From Hyaloscypha bicolor E (taxonomy: Eukaryota; Ascomycota; Leotiomycetes; Helotiales; Hyaloscyphaceae): a stretch of 64,000 bases of DNA. Location of the stretch: NCBI RefSeq assembly GCF_002865645.1, contig NW_020194643.1, positions 682,001-746,000 of the forward strand, read 5' to 3'. The position numbers and the translations under genes were made by a program. Positions 49,033-59,859 of the stretch are shown here, in pieces. The stretch's first letter is position 1; each line of letters starts with the position of its first letter. The notes beneath the pieces are model-generated. The model did not search any database. It saw nothing but the letters and a program-made list of their open reading frames with translations, and was not told where the DNA came from.

Positions 49033-49881
49033 ATGCCCGCTACGGAGTTCGCTAACCTTCCGCTTAGCGGGGACTCCCTTACTATGGAGAAACCGATCCT
49101 TCTCCGTGCCGTCATTTAATTTTATATGATCGAGAGCATCTTTCCCAAGAATTCTTTTTGATCAGTTGATGTCCTTCTGTTGAAAAGCTCCAAACTGCGA
49201 GGGAAGTTTTGGAGAAAGCATCCAAGCACAAGTTTCACTATTTCCAGCAAATTGAAGGCCCTTGAATCATCTACATAACCGGAAGATGGAATTCCCCCGA
49301 GGCACACTACGTAGGTGTGGCGAGAGAAACTGATTCCTATTCCAATGCCCAGTGTTTCCTGAGACAGTCTGTACTTATTGCCCCAACCTCCCCGAAACAA
49401 TTTGTATCGAGTAACCGCTGACTCCCTAGGCGTTCTTACCTTCGGCGGAGAACCAGCAATTGCTGAAACTCTTCAAGGAAGATGTGTACATTGAAGAAAA
49501 GGAAGGCAAGAAGATGTAAAATGGTATCTGGACCATGATGTGTTCGCAGTACCATCTGGTGCTGAATGGGTTTTCACAGCTCCAGCCAGCAGCTGCATTC
49601 GACGTCTTGTACCGAAGGAGAAGAAGGCTGGATTCATCGAGGAATTCAACGAAGTCAGGGGACTGTTGGAGGATTTTACGAAGCCGTATGGTGTCGTGGG
49701 AGGTTGGAGGATTGAGAAGGAAGATGAGGAGAGAGAGGAGTGGGTGCTATTTTCCGGTTTTGAGAGTGTGGAGAATCATACGGAGTTTGCAAAGACGGAG
49801 GGAATTGTGAAGTATAGGGAGATTGTGGGGTTCGCAAGTGGATTTGAGGTTAAGCATCCGAGGGCTGCCGAGGGGTTGTAA
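49033..49881 (+). pseudogene. Broken dimeric alpha-beta barrel (ABM-type) gene
   Basis: A possible first exon at 49033 reads MPATEFANLPLSG. Then SVEKLQTAREVLEKASKHKF and FHYFQQIEGP (to 49262) reach an in-frame TGA at 49263. IIYITGRWNSPEAHY leads to a GTAGGT donor at 49311; after the acceptor at 49429 comes AFLPSAENQQLLKLFKEDVY and EEKEGKKM. The frame breaks at about 49517 (TAA) and resumes one frame over as VKWYLDHDVFAVPSGAEWV to the end, TAA before 49882. The WxSxEAH and LPSxENQ words are typical of fungal antibiotic-biosynthesis-monooxygenase-like barrel proteins, and the second half repeats the fold. Another TGA at 49167 blocks the junction to exon 1. Two stops and a frameshift make it a pseudogene unless the assembly has errors. 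Confidence 0.55.
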
Positions 49882-50623
49882 AGGGGCTCTGTGTCGAGTC
49901 CAATGAGGCAACTATCTTGCCTAGGGGGGAAAACCATCCTTAAATCAGTCTAAGACCTGGTTTGGTGATACTCTGGTCTTTTAAACTAATGTTCCAAATG
50001 GAGCAGCCTCGAGTAGTAAGTAGCGTGTACCATTAGCTGACAATTTTAGTGCAGCTCTTCAGTGCTGCCACCAAGCAGGAACCTTGTCATATGTATTGTG
50101 GGGTCTCGTTCCTGTCCCTGAAAACCACAACGGCCCTAAATCTAGAAAGTGTACAAAGAGTGAAGTGTGTCAAGGCAAGCAAGGAGAGCGGACTCGTCCG
50201 ATCTGTTGAATAATTGAATCTTAATGTCGCTGCCTGCCTAGTTACCACTCACTTGTGGAAGAGCCTGAGCAAGCTAAACAGAGCACGTACCACCCAGCTA
50301 GAAATTCTGCTTCTACAGCGTGCCCTTGGTCAACTATTTCAAGGATTTATTGAAGACAAAAAGCAGCTCACAATCTTCCAAACCCAGCGGTTTGGTTGTC
50401 TGAGATCGAGATCGAGATCGACGTGAGACTCGACCTGCATGAAGGCGTTAGACACCCCGGCAAAATATTCCAAGCCCGCCGGAAACGGCAACGACCTTTC
50501 CATCCCCCCTGTCAATGCCAAATTGCAGTATCTCACCAACGATCAAGCATGCCACTCGTCATTCACTAGCAACATCCTTTGTCACTCGTTTTGCAAGACG
50601 CGCCCGACCTCGCAGAGCATGCA
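49882..50623. other. Spacer and likely 5' leader of ERG12
   Basis: No gene is supported. The stretch from about 50,300 to 50,623 contains GATCGAGATCGAGATCGACG near 50,404, a short 6-bp tandem, and probably holds the ERG12 promoter and leader. Confidence 0.4.
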
Positions 50624-52293
50624 ATGACCAGTAATCAGAGTAGACGGTCAATCGGTGGAAAACCCCTCAAGACCAAGACTCATTCGCGATCAAGCTCGAG
50701 TACGACTTCCCTGCAGATCGAGACACCCTCTGATACGAGTCCCTCTGCTTCTCCGTCTCTGGACATGCCGCCCCGCATGAGCAGTGCACAGTCGGTCAAC
50801 GGTATCACTGAAGATATGGAAAAGACAGAGGTCAATGGCCCAAGGAAGACTCGGAGGGGAATCCCTTTGGACAGGAAGCAGTCAACTCCTATGATGCCGC
50901 CGTTCATGGTGTCTGCGCCTGGCAAAGTCATCGTTTTTGGAGAACATGCAGTAGTTTATGGCAAGGTACATCAGAAAATCCATCGTCGGTGAGACAAGGC
51001 TGACCGTCGATTCAGGCCGCCATTGCAGCAGCCGTTTCTCTGCGATCCTACCTCCTTGTCACAGCACTATCGAAATCAAAACGAACAATATCTCTCCGAT
51101 TCCCTGACATAAATCTTTCGCACACGTGGAATCTCGATGATTTGCCATGGAGCACCTTCTCCCAGCCGGGAAAGAAGAAGTACTACTACGATCTTGTCAC
51201 CTCTCTCGACCCTGAGCTAGTTGCTGCAATGAAACCACATCTGGCCGACGTCTCTTTAGATCAGCCTGACGATATTCGTAAGGTTCACCAGAATTCCGCT
51301 TCATGCTTTTTATATCTTCTGTTGTCTCTTGGGTCGCAATCTTTTCCAGGATGTTTATACACACTTCGCTCAACAATTCCAATCGCTGCCGGACTCGGGA
51401 GCAGTGCATCTATTTCTGTTTGCCTTGCTTCTGCGCTTCTCCTCCAAATCCGGACACTCTCAGGGCCACATCCAGATCAGCCTTCCGAAGAAGCACGTCT
51501 TCAAATCGAACGAATAAACAGATGGGCATTTGTTGGCGAGATGTGCATACATGGCAATCCATCAGGCGTTGATAATACGGTTGCAACGCAGGGAAAAGCT
51601 GTGGTCTTTCAGAGGACGGATTATTCAAAGCCACCCAGGGTGAAGTCACTATGGAATTTCCCTGAGCTCCCTCTCCTCCTCGTGGATACCAGACAACCAA
51701 AATCAACCGCGGCAGAGCTTGCAAAGGTGGCTGCGTTGAAAAAAGCACACCCACAGATTACGGAGTCGATCCTAAATGCGATAGACAAAGTCTCGGAGGG
51801 TGCCGCAGAGCTCATTCGCCGGGACGATTTTGATAGTGAAGAAATGGCAAGTTTAGAAGACTTGGGAAAACTGATGACGATCAATCATGGTCTTTTGGTT
51901 GCTTTGGGAGTGTCACATCCTCGATTGGAACGCATACGGGAGCTTGTCGATCATGAAGGCATTGGCTGGACGAAGCTCACTGGTGCAGGAGGCGGGGGTT
52001 GCGCTATTACTCTTCTGAAGCCGGGTGTCTCGCAGGAGAGATTGAAGCGTTTGGAGGATACCCTTGACAGGGAAAACTACCGCAGATTCGAAACCACTCT
52101 GGGTTGTGATGGAGTTGGCATTCTTTGGCCTGCAGTGCTTAAGAATGGAACCGAAGATGACATGGGAGGAGAAGAAATCGACCAAGATAAGTTCTTGAAC
52201 GCTAATGGTATTGAAGGCGTTGAAGAACTTGTTGGGGTTCAAGGGGAGGGTGGTGATAGAGAAGCTTGGAAATTTTGGAGAGTAGAGGATTAG
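50624..52293 (+). CDS. ERG12: Mevalonate kinase
   Basis: Two exons (50624-50965, 51016-52293) joined over a 50-nt intron give 539 residues. The enzyme phosphorylates mevalonate in the isoprenoid and sterol pathway, in the cytosol. GHMP-kinase motifs are in order: SAPGKVIVFGEHAVVYGK (residues 97-114, ending exactly at the exon junction), TIPIAAGLGSSASIS (the ATP loop), GNPSGVDN and WTKLTGAGGGGCAIT. The first 94 residues are a Ser/Thr/Arg-rich extension with no fold, so the protein is longer than yeast Erg12 (443 residues). MTSNQSRRSIGG is the first ATG of the open frame with suitable context; a shorter start at MVSAPGKV is possible. The next gene downstream is RAM2, in the same direction. Confidence 0.95.
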
Positions 52294-52553
52294 ACACAAA
52301 ATCGCTGGCAACAGCAACAGGCTGTATAAAATCTTACATTAATGATGGGTATGGTAATGGAACGATTCGATTCTTTGTACCAATAGGGAGTGAAATAATC
52401 AAATTATAATGACTAATTCCTCAAATCGTTGCCGAACTACACCTTAATATTGTCTCTTGAAGCTTTCAAATATTTTCGTCGCGAGACGAGGCCGAGGCTG
52501 ACATTCCCCGGAACCCAAAGCCTTCCCCCCAGACACCCCACCTCACCACGATA

Positions 52554-54220
52554 ATGGCTCCCAAAGCCTCCAAAGGTCCAAAACCTCAATCCAAAGCCCC
52601 AGAACCACCCAAAGAGTGTACGTATACCAGATTGCTGCTCTAATTATTTGCCATTTCAGCTTCCTTGTTGCACAAGAGCCAACAACTAAGGTGCCACAAA
52701 CAGACCCCACCATCGCCGCAAAACTCGAAGCTGAATACCAAGCCTCCCGACCCTACCAAGTCCTCAAAGATACAAAAGGCCTCTCCAACCTCACTTCCAA
52801 CGAAAAAGCAGGCTACGCAAACTACCGATTCCTCGAAACCAGTGCGTGGAAGACGTGGCCTGCCCCGCAACAGAAAGAATTCTGGAAATCTGTCGAACAG
52901 CAGAAGATACCCATTCCCTTACCAAAGCCGAAGGATTTAGGGAAGGACAGCAAAGGTGGAGATATTAGAAGCTATACGCCTGAGGAATACCGGCTTTACC
53001 AGAAGAAGGAAGGCGATCTACAAACTCTGAGGGAGAAGAGTGCCCAGTTTAAGCAAAAGAGGAGGAAGCTTGGCCAGCAAAGGGATATTGGGAATATTGA
53101 AGACGAAAGGAATCTCAGGAAGCTGGTTGGGGTCTTGCAAGGGAAGAAAATGGGGAAATACGAGGGTGATCCTGAATGGGATGATGTGGTTCCCATACCG
53201 CAAGATGATGGGGAGGGGGCTTTGGCTCAAATCGCCTATACGGATGAGTATGCAGAAGGTGAGTTGTTAACCATATTTATAAAAACGTTTCTGATTGTTC
53301 TCCTAGCTATGGGCTACCTCCGCGCGGTAATGGCTGCAAAGGAATATTCCCAACGAGTGCTAGACCTCACTGAACACATCATATCCATGAACGCAGCCCA
53401 CTACACCGTCTGGCTCTACCGGGCCTCCACCATCTTCGCCCTCAACGCAGACATTTCGCAAGAACTGAACTGGATAAATGAAGTGGCCCTTGATAATCAG
53501 AAGAACTACCAAATCTGGCACCACCGTCAGCTCCTCCTCGACCACCTTTACCCCGGCATCTCCTCTGATTCCGCCGCTCTCCAGGACTTAACAGAATCCG
53601 AAATCGAGTTCATGACCCAGATGTTCGATGAAGATGCAAAAAACTATCATGTCTGGAGCTACAGGCAATATTTCGTGCGAAAACTCAACTTATTCAACGA
53701 TGCTGAACTGAAGTCGATAGAGACGTTACTGAGGACAGATATTAGGAATAACAGTGCTTGGTCTCATCGTTTCTATGTGGTATTCTCAGACCCGAAGCAT
53801 AGCACCTCTGGTAGCAGAGCCACTGAACATGATCCCAGGATTCCAGACGAGATTATAGACCGTGAGATAGAGTTTAGCAAAGCTGCTACGTTTGAAGCGC
53901 CGCAGAATCAGAGCCCGTGGAATTACCTGAGAGGTGTGTTGAGAAAGGGAGGAAGGAAGTTATCTTCTCAAGAATGTTTTGCGAACGAGTTTGTGAAGAT
54001 CCCAGAAGATGGAGAAGAGGATATCAGGAGCAGTCATGCATTGGACTTCCTTGCAGATGTGTGGGCGGAAGAGGGTAAAACCGAGAAAGCCGATGAGGCG
54101 CTAAGGCTGCTAGGAGATAAGTATGATCGGATTCGGAAGAATTATTGGGATTGGAGGAGAGGTATGCTGAAGGAAGACGAGGTCACGAAGGCGGTAGAGA
54201 AGGTTGAGCTTGGTCAATGA
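52554..54220 (+). CDS. RAM2: Protein farnesyltransferase / GGTase-I alpha subunit with N-terminal extension
   Basis: The model has three exons (52554-52617, 52704-53258, 53307-54220) and 510 residues. The last 340 residues, from MGKYEGDPEWD (53150), are the usual full Ram2: YTDEYAEAMGYLRAVMAAKE, then prenyltransferase alpha repeats HYTVWLYRAS, NYQIWHHRQ, NYHVWSYRQ, NSAWSHRFY and SPWNYLRG. Ram2 is the shared alpha subunit of the enzymes that attach farnesyl or geranylgeranyl to CAAX proteins. Upstream, the same frame is open for another 170 residues: Lys/Pro-rich start, then EKAGYANYRFLETSAWKTWP, EFWKSVEQQKIPIP and a charged helix (EGDLQTLREKSAQFKQKRRK). No stop separates it from Ram2. I do not recognise this part. 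Either it is a fusion or an unlinked upstream gene lies in frame. The 48-nt intron has no in-frame stop. Confidence 0.85.
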
Positions 54221-54961
54221 GTGAGCTTTGGAGGCACTGTGGCGAAAACTTATTACCATGGATTTCTTTTCATCCGCTTTCATGCAGTGAGACCAAACCA
54301 TCCAAGAACTTGCCAACAAAACTCCAACACAAAATGCCCGAAAAGGACCCCTATCCCACCTTATAGCACAAGGCTTTTCTTCCTCCTCTTCATTCTCACC
54401 CCCAATCAAGAATTTCGCGTTCCACAGCATTGCGTGGCTCAGCTTGATGCATTTTACTGTACCAGAATTCCTGGGGTCCTCAACCCCTCATTCGCTACCG
54501 TCCTGCCTGCCGACGATCACTGAGGTCATCCTAGCGGTCAGCAGCGTCTGTAATTCGCTCCTCTCTTTTATCTTCTCCGCTATGCAATTGTATGGAGGGA
54601 TTGATAGGTTCCTGTTACAAATTCTGGTGGACGGAGAGCTGAACTGCTGGGGTTGGGGGAGGCAACGCGGTGGATATGATGTCGGGATAGCGGGGTCCCT
54701 GGAAGGGTTAGTGACAACGACGCTGATATGGACCTTTCTTGGGGATTGTGATAGTAGAATTGCGATCTGCCGGGTATGTTGTTCCTCGTCCGTCATGTTA
54801 TATACTCTCTGTTCTTGCTCTTTCTTTTTACAACAGTTTGCAACGCAATCCGAAGCTTGTGCAAGCCTACGGGAGGTAGTCACTGCTCCATGCTTCAGCA
54901 ATTATAAATTCTTCTACCACCAGCAACAAGTACATCTCTCTCTCTACGCAACTCCAAGCCT
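54221..54961. other. Unresolved stretch with possible exons
   Basis: In one plus-strand frame from about 54,480 the sequence reads through LIWTFLGDCDSRIAICR, then a GTATGT donor at about 54,774, an acceptor at 54,839, and FATQSEACASLRE with a donor at about 54,878. Past a further acceptor (about 54,930), YISLSTQLQAFADTFSRLS reads well in another frame. These pieces may be one gene, but I could not join them to the 55-kb exons without a frame conflict. Confidence 0.3.
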
Positions 54962-55617
54962 TTGCAGACACATTCTCCAGGCTCAGCACCGTCCCTTTAT
55001 ACCACAAGCAACAAGCGCAACTCTTTTCCGCAGACGGACCAAGCACAAATGCAAATGTTATACGGCCTAATAAACATCCCCGATTTCCGGCCCTCGCAAG
55101 CCCATCCCCTCCACCGTGCCAAACGCAAGGCAATCGAGAAAGCGAACCCACGTTTCGACCTCAAGGAAGCGGGCTTGAAAGCCGCTGTTCTGGCGATATT
55201 GGCGGCTATTGCGTAAGACCCAATTTCTCGGGCTAAATACCTCTTGTAGCAATGTTCAACAACTCCTGGAACAAACTACTCTTGAAATACCGGGAATAAG
55301 CATGCTGACTCTGATTTCTTGGGACTAGGTGTTACCCGAGGGTTAAGGCGGAGCATGATTTAAAGCAACATCCGGAGAGGTTTGAGGATAAGGGGAAGGG
55401 GAGGGGGAGGGAGAGGGGACATGGGGGACATGGGGGAAGGAGGAGCGAGGGGTATAATAGGGGGAGAGAGAGGATTGGACACGGAGGAAGATGTAAATAT
55501 GATAAGAGGATGGAAGGAGTGTGCGGAAGTGAGAGGAGAAGCGTGGGTGAGAGGAGAAGCGTGGGTGAGAGGAGAAGCGTGGGTGAGAGGAGAAGCGTGG
55601 GTGAGAGGAGACGGTGA
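54962..55617 (+). CDS. Hypothetical basic membrane protein, 5' end unresolved
   Basis: Two exons can be supported at the 3' side: one ending at 55212 and one from 55329 to the TGA at 55615-55617, joined over a 116-nt intron (GTAAGA...CTAG). The joined frame reads HRAKRKAIEKANPRFDLKE, a hydrophobic helix GLKAAVLAILAAIACY, then a highly basic tail with GRGRERGHGGHGGRRSEG and four copies of RRSVGE encoded by an 18-bp tandem repeat. The start is a guess. No family was recognised. The frame is continuous across the intron, which gives some support. Confidence 0.4.
55531..55610. repeat. 18-bp tandem repeat, 4.4 units
   Basis: The unit GAGAGGAGAAGCGTGGGT starts at 55531, 55549, 55567 and 55585, followed by a partial unit. 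It is multiple-of-three and would encode RRSVGE repeats in the hypothetical protein's frame. Confidence 0.9.
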
Positions 55618-56446
55618 TGTGTGGACTAAGATTACCTTGTTGTACGATATCCACTCGAAGAATTGGTGAAATGGCAATTGGTTTCAGCGGTATTGCCCAA
55701 TAAAGCGATTACAGTACTAGTCACTGAGTTCTCGTGTTTTGCTGGTTTTACGCAAAAGTCACCTGATTCACTTCCGAGTTTTATGGTAAAGGCATCAATT
55801 TCACGTAACACCTAATTAGTACCTAACTAATCCGAGTATTCCGTACATTTTTATCTCTTTGTTAGTGTTTATAAGCTAAGATCACAGGTTAATTATGGAG
55901 TAAATCCTAGGAAGAGTGTTCCATCGTGATTTTACCCCTATTTTCGCTTAATTACGCCACCCCGTACCTTTACCCTCGGTAAACCTTTAATACATTACTT
56001 TTAATTTTAATTTTAATTCCAAGGTAATAGAACAATTGGAATCATTCTAAATAGTCTATGTTTTAATTCTTAGATCTGGTTTTAATATATTTGTGTGGAA
56101 TAATAAGTTGGTATTCTTAGAGTACTGGCTTTTGGTGCAATTCGCTTAAAATACGAGAACTAAGCGACAGTTACTCCCCAGCTACTTATGATAATATATT
56201 AAACTGACAGGTCATGGAGCTATGTAATTAAATTTACGATTAGAGCATTGGAGAAAGTACACGCAAAAGACCGGGCTATTGAAGGGATTTCATATTATCA
56301 TTATCTAAGCAATTGAAAGCCATTAATCTCGGCCCAACGTCGCTATGCTTATCAAACACTCTCCGGAGCAATAGGCTTTTCCATCAACGATTAATGCACA
56401 GCTCGAATGGTACAGTGGTCACGTAATTGGCCTCGGCAACAAAAGA
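55618..56446. other. AT-richer spacer without a supported gene
   Basis: No gene is seen. A TTTTAATTT run occurs near 55,999. The stretch separates the hypothetical protein from the 3' end of the hydrolase gene. Confidence 0.4.
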
Positions 56447-58113
56447 TCACAAGCCATTCTTCTTGAGGTAATCGGTGATGACCCTATAACCTCCCGTAGC
56501 ATTGTACTAGAGACTATGAGCGCATTCAGGAAGACCAGGTGCCCTTGACTTACCGCTGTGGTCAGAATGTGGCCAGTGTTGGGCTGAATGTAGGCTTCAA
56601 AACCCACGGACTTTGGGAAGAGAGGCGCAACAGCATTGGCGTAAACACCATTGCAGTCTCCCTGGCAGATCACCATATCATTCGAGCCTCTACGGAACAA
56701 TTAGTTCCTTTATATTGGCTGTGTGCGAGAAACTTACGTGAAGAACAGGACTGGGATGGTAGATTGCGAGACGAAGTTCATGGCGAAGAGGGTGAAGAAC
56801 TCCATGATCGAGATCGGCCAGCTTGAGGCCAATGCCAGTTGGGCAGTTGCAAAATCGAAAGAGCCGATCTTGTAGAACCTGCAGGGTAGCTATTAGCACT
56901 AAAATCATCCTGACTGAGCCCATTTTACAGGTCTTATAATGTACATACAATTGAATGCAGGAGTAGATGTCGATGACCGTAACCCAACCATTGTCGTAAG
57001 CACCCCAGCGAGAAGGATTGACTGTGTTCGCAATCTTGAGTTGGGTAGCCGCAAAAATACCCGGAGCTCCAGCCAAAAGGCCAGAGTTGAGAGACCAGCC
57101 AGTCAAAACAGCTCCATCCACAATTGTCGGATTGGCCGATGCTAGCAAGGCGTTGGAGACAATAGAACCTGGGTCTTGAGTCAGCTTTATGAATGTGCGC
57201 AACGCTTCGAGGCGCCTGCGTAGGGTGCGTCCTTGAGTGTACAAGAACTCGCGAGATATCCGGGACACAGGCGGGTCGAATGTACCGCAACTTGTGCAAC
57301 TTCGGTTTGGAGGGGACAGGGATTTGAATCTACCACAAGGGTGTGGAGGAATATGCATACCCAAGCTATGGCCGACCAACACTATCTTCTTTGGTGTCAC
57401 GCCTCCCGCATAAGAGCTCAGACAGCCTGATCGTACGTATTGAATCAACTGTTCCAAGACTGCGACGTGGATTGGGATCTGAGAAACATAGCCATTGAGT
57501 CTATGGAAGAATGAGCAATATAATATGAGGATGGAGCGACGATACTGCTAAGAAGGAAAGCGCGAGTAAGGAATGGACTTACTTAGTAGACTCGCCAGCT
57601 CCGACTCTATCGTAGAAGAGTACCGAATAACCCTTAGAAACAACAAAATCGACGAAGCTGTACTTGGAAGATTGATAGGGGAAGTGCCAATAACTTTGCG
57701 AACAATCAGCCCCAGCTTCAACAACACCACTGTACCCGCGCTGTTCAGGAAAATGGGTCTGCTTCTTACTATCTATCAAGAGTGGCGCCGTGGGTTGCCA
57801 AGAGAAGTGTTGAGGGTTTGTTGTAGCTGGGTCGACAATAGGTGCCGGCAATTTGATAGGCAGCAGTCTCGTTGTGAGTACCGGCGAATGGATTCAAAGC
57901 GGCAGCGACACCTCGAGTATTGAACTCAATGTTGAGCGCAGTGACATCGAGGTTGTTAGAGAACTTTGGGAGGCCGAAGACGAAGTTGTTCGAGGTAACA
58001 TTGACAGGAATGGTGATATTGAAGCAGAATTTATCAACATCCCGCAACTCAGCACCGTGAGCTGGCAGGAATCCAGAGAAGAGGGCGACGAACAAAAAAA
58101 GAAGGAGGTCCAT
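56447..58113 (-). CDS. Secreted alpha/beta hydrolase
   Basis: Seven exons (58113-57770, 57693-57583, 57500-57361, 57168-56949, 56878-56738, 56689-56554, 56506-56447) give 383 residues. The N-terminus is a signal peptide (MDLLLFLFVALFSGFLPAHG), followed by several N-glycosylation sites. Alpha/beta hydrolase landmarks: an HG-type oxyanion strand (TLLLATHGATLD), GYSVLFYDRVGAGES, the nucleophile elbow VGHSLG with Ser197, a possible acid in FTGSNDMV (Asp323) and the His in NTGHI (His359). Intron 3 (192 nt) cuts right after the nucleophile elbow and is much longer than the others (47-82 nt). The substrate is unknown; a lipase- or esterase-like role outside the cell is likely. It is the last gene before the AT-rich right flank. 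Confidence 0.85.
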
Positions 58114-59348
58114 CTTGAGAAGATGGGAGGAAGTCAGGGCTAGCTGTGAGTATCGAGAGTGATTGATTGTTCTTGGTGATGGGGAAGAAGGAAGTGTGAT
58201 TGTGTCCTGGTGATGAAGAACAAGGAGAGTAGGTTTTGAGAGTTTGTAAGAAAATATTCAGTGCGATTTCGGAAAGAAGAAGACTACCTCTAGTGCGATG
58301 GGCGAGTTAGAGCAGCGCAGCATGAGTGAAGTCTCAGCCGAGAGGAAGGTGATTTCTCAAACGGAAGATTCCGCTCAAACGGCACTGAAAACCCAATCTC
58401 CCCCGTCAATGTTGAACAATTATCTGAGAAAGACTTCAATGTACTGAAGTCTCTGAGCCATTCAAAGAGGAATGTCCAACTTGACTTGGAACAACAATGA
58501 ATACCGCTTTTCTGACGGCCGAGGGCTAAAGGTAAGAAACGCGGAGCTATGACTGTGGAGATATGAGAGACATCAAACGAAACGGAAGAATAAGGAAGGC
58601 ACAGAAACCAGGAGGTTCTAAACTACCACAGATGCGATTTGTCAAATAATGGCTTCATGTTGTAAACGTGTGATCGGGTAGATCCATTCTTGAAGCCAAA
58701 GAAGAACTGCAACAACTTTTCCGCCAGCCCAATTGTTCAACCTGGGAGCCTCAAAGTTTGTACCCAACTTTATGGTACTCATTTGTTTCAATTGAAACCA
58801 CTGCGATGAGTTTAGGAGGTTGGCTGGCAATGACCATCCTCTTTCATGTTAAGAAAGAACACTAATGTTCCTCTTAGGCACAATATAGCAACTCCAGAAT
58901 TTATATAGTCTTGTTACCAAGCGTTCCTGATCCCGACACCGCAGTGGCAGTTCTGATTCGCTGGTTCCGGAAGCTGTTGCGAGAAACAACTGCACTCCGG
59001 GCCGTCAATCGGAACGGTTGAACATTAAGCTTTATGCAAATGAGTTCAAGGTACTGTGCCTTCCCAAATCTATCAGCAGTCAGACGGGTGGATATACGCT
59101 TCAGCTGCTAACTCTAAAAAAACAGAAGACATTCCAATGGTGACATATCTGATGGCATCATGTTCGTTTCCTCCAGAGCCCCTGCTTTCCCGCCTGCTTA
59201 AGTGGCTCGCCTTCCACAGCATCATTAAGGATGAATGGCTATTTTTGTCTTCTGGAGTTGTTGAATTGACGATGATTTGTAAGATAAATTGGCGACAGGG
59301 AGAAAAGGGGCGATTGCAGCTGCCGCAAAAATCGGTGGCACGTACAGC
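58114..59348. other. Spacer without a supported gene
   Basis: The sequence upstream of the hydrolase holds its promoter. A 102-codon open stretch at 59,056-59,364 lacks coding character. I see no other feature. Confidence 0.4.
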
Positions 59349-59398
59349 TAGGGCAGGATTTTAGGCGGTGAAGTAGGGCAGGATTTTAGGCGGTGAAG
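59349..59398. repeat. 25-bp perfect tandem duplication
   Basis: TAGGGCAGGATTTTAGGCGG and the next five bases occur twice in a row, at 59349-59373 and 59374-59398. Confidence 0.9.
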
Positions 59399-59529
59399 GG
59401 CCAAACTGCAAAACTGCGAACCTTCAAACCATTAAAACCGCGAAATCAAAACTACGAATTGCATGCTACTTAAAATTAGGCATAGAATTACACTGAAATT
59501 ATACTTAGACTCGTACTTACTATTAATAG

Positions 59530-59845
59530 GGTGCTCTTTATGTATTGCAGTAAGCTGCCCCGCAGGAAGCTGCATCCCCCAACCCCCCGCCCCCCCCCCT
59601 CCCTCCCTCCCCCCCAAGAGCAGCCCTCCAGGAAGCTCTTTATATATTGCAGTGAGCTGTCCCAAGGGAACCACCCCCAGAGAGCTATCCCAAGGGAACT
59701 GCCCCCCAAGGAGCTGCCCACTAAGGAGCTCTATAGGTATTACAGTGAGCTCTCCCCCAGAGAGCTCTTTATATATCGCAGTAAGCTGCCCCTTGGGGAG
59801 CTGCCCCCCACTGCCCCCCAGGGAGCTCTTTACCAGACTCCCCAC
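59530..59845. repeat. GC-rich repeat block with recurring GAGCTCTTTATATATTGCAG motif
   Basis: Versions of AGCTCTTTATATATTGCAG followed by TGAGCTG or TAAGCTG occur near 59,530, 59,635, 59,727 and 59,764. They are interspersed with C-runs and GGAGCTGCCCCCC. The block is strikingly C-rich on the plus strand and marks the edge between the gene island and the AT-rich flank. Its long open frames on both strands reflect this composition. Confidence 0.75.
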
Positions 59846-59859
59846 TGAGATCTAGTACC

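Noticed and set aside
57169..57360. tRNA-like word GATTCAAATCC in hydrolase intron 3
   Set aside because: Only a B-box-like word is present; no matching acceptor arm, anticodon arm or A box could be found.
59056..59364. 102-codon plus-strand frame
   Set aside because: No motif or coding character; its end runs into a 25-bp tandem duplication.
59432..59855. Long overlapping frames on both strands in the C-rich block
   Set aside because: They follow from C-rich tandem repeats with few stops; Pro/Gly-rich translations mirror each other.
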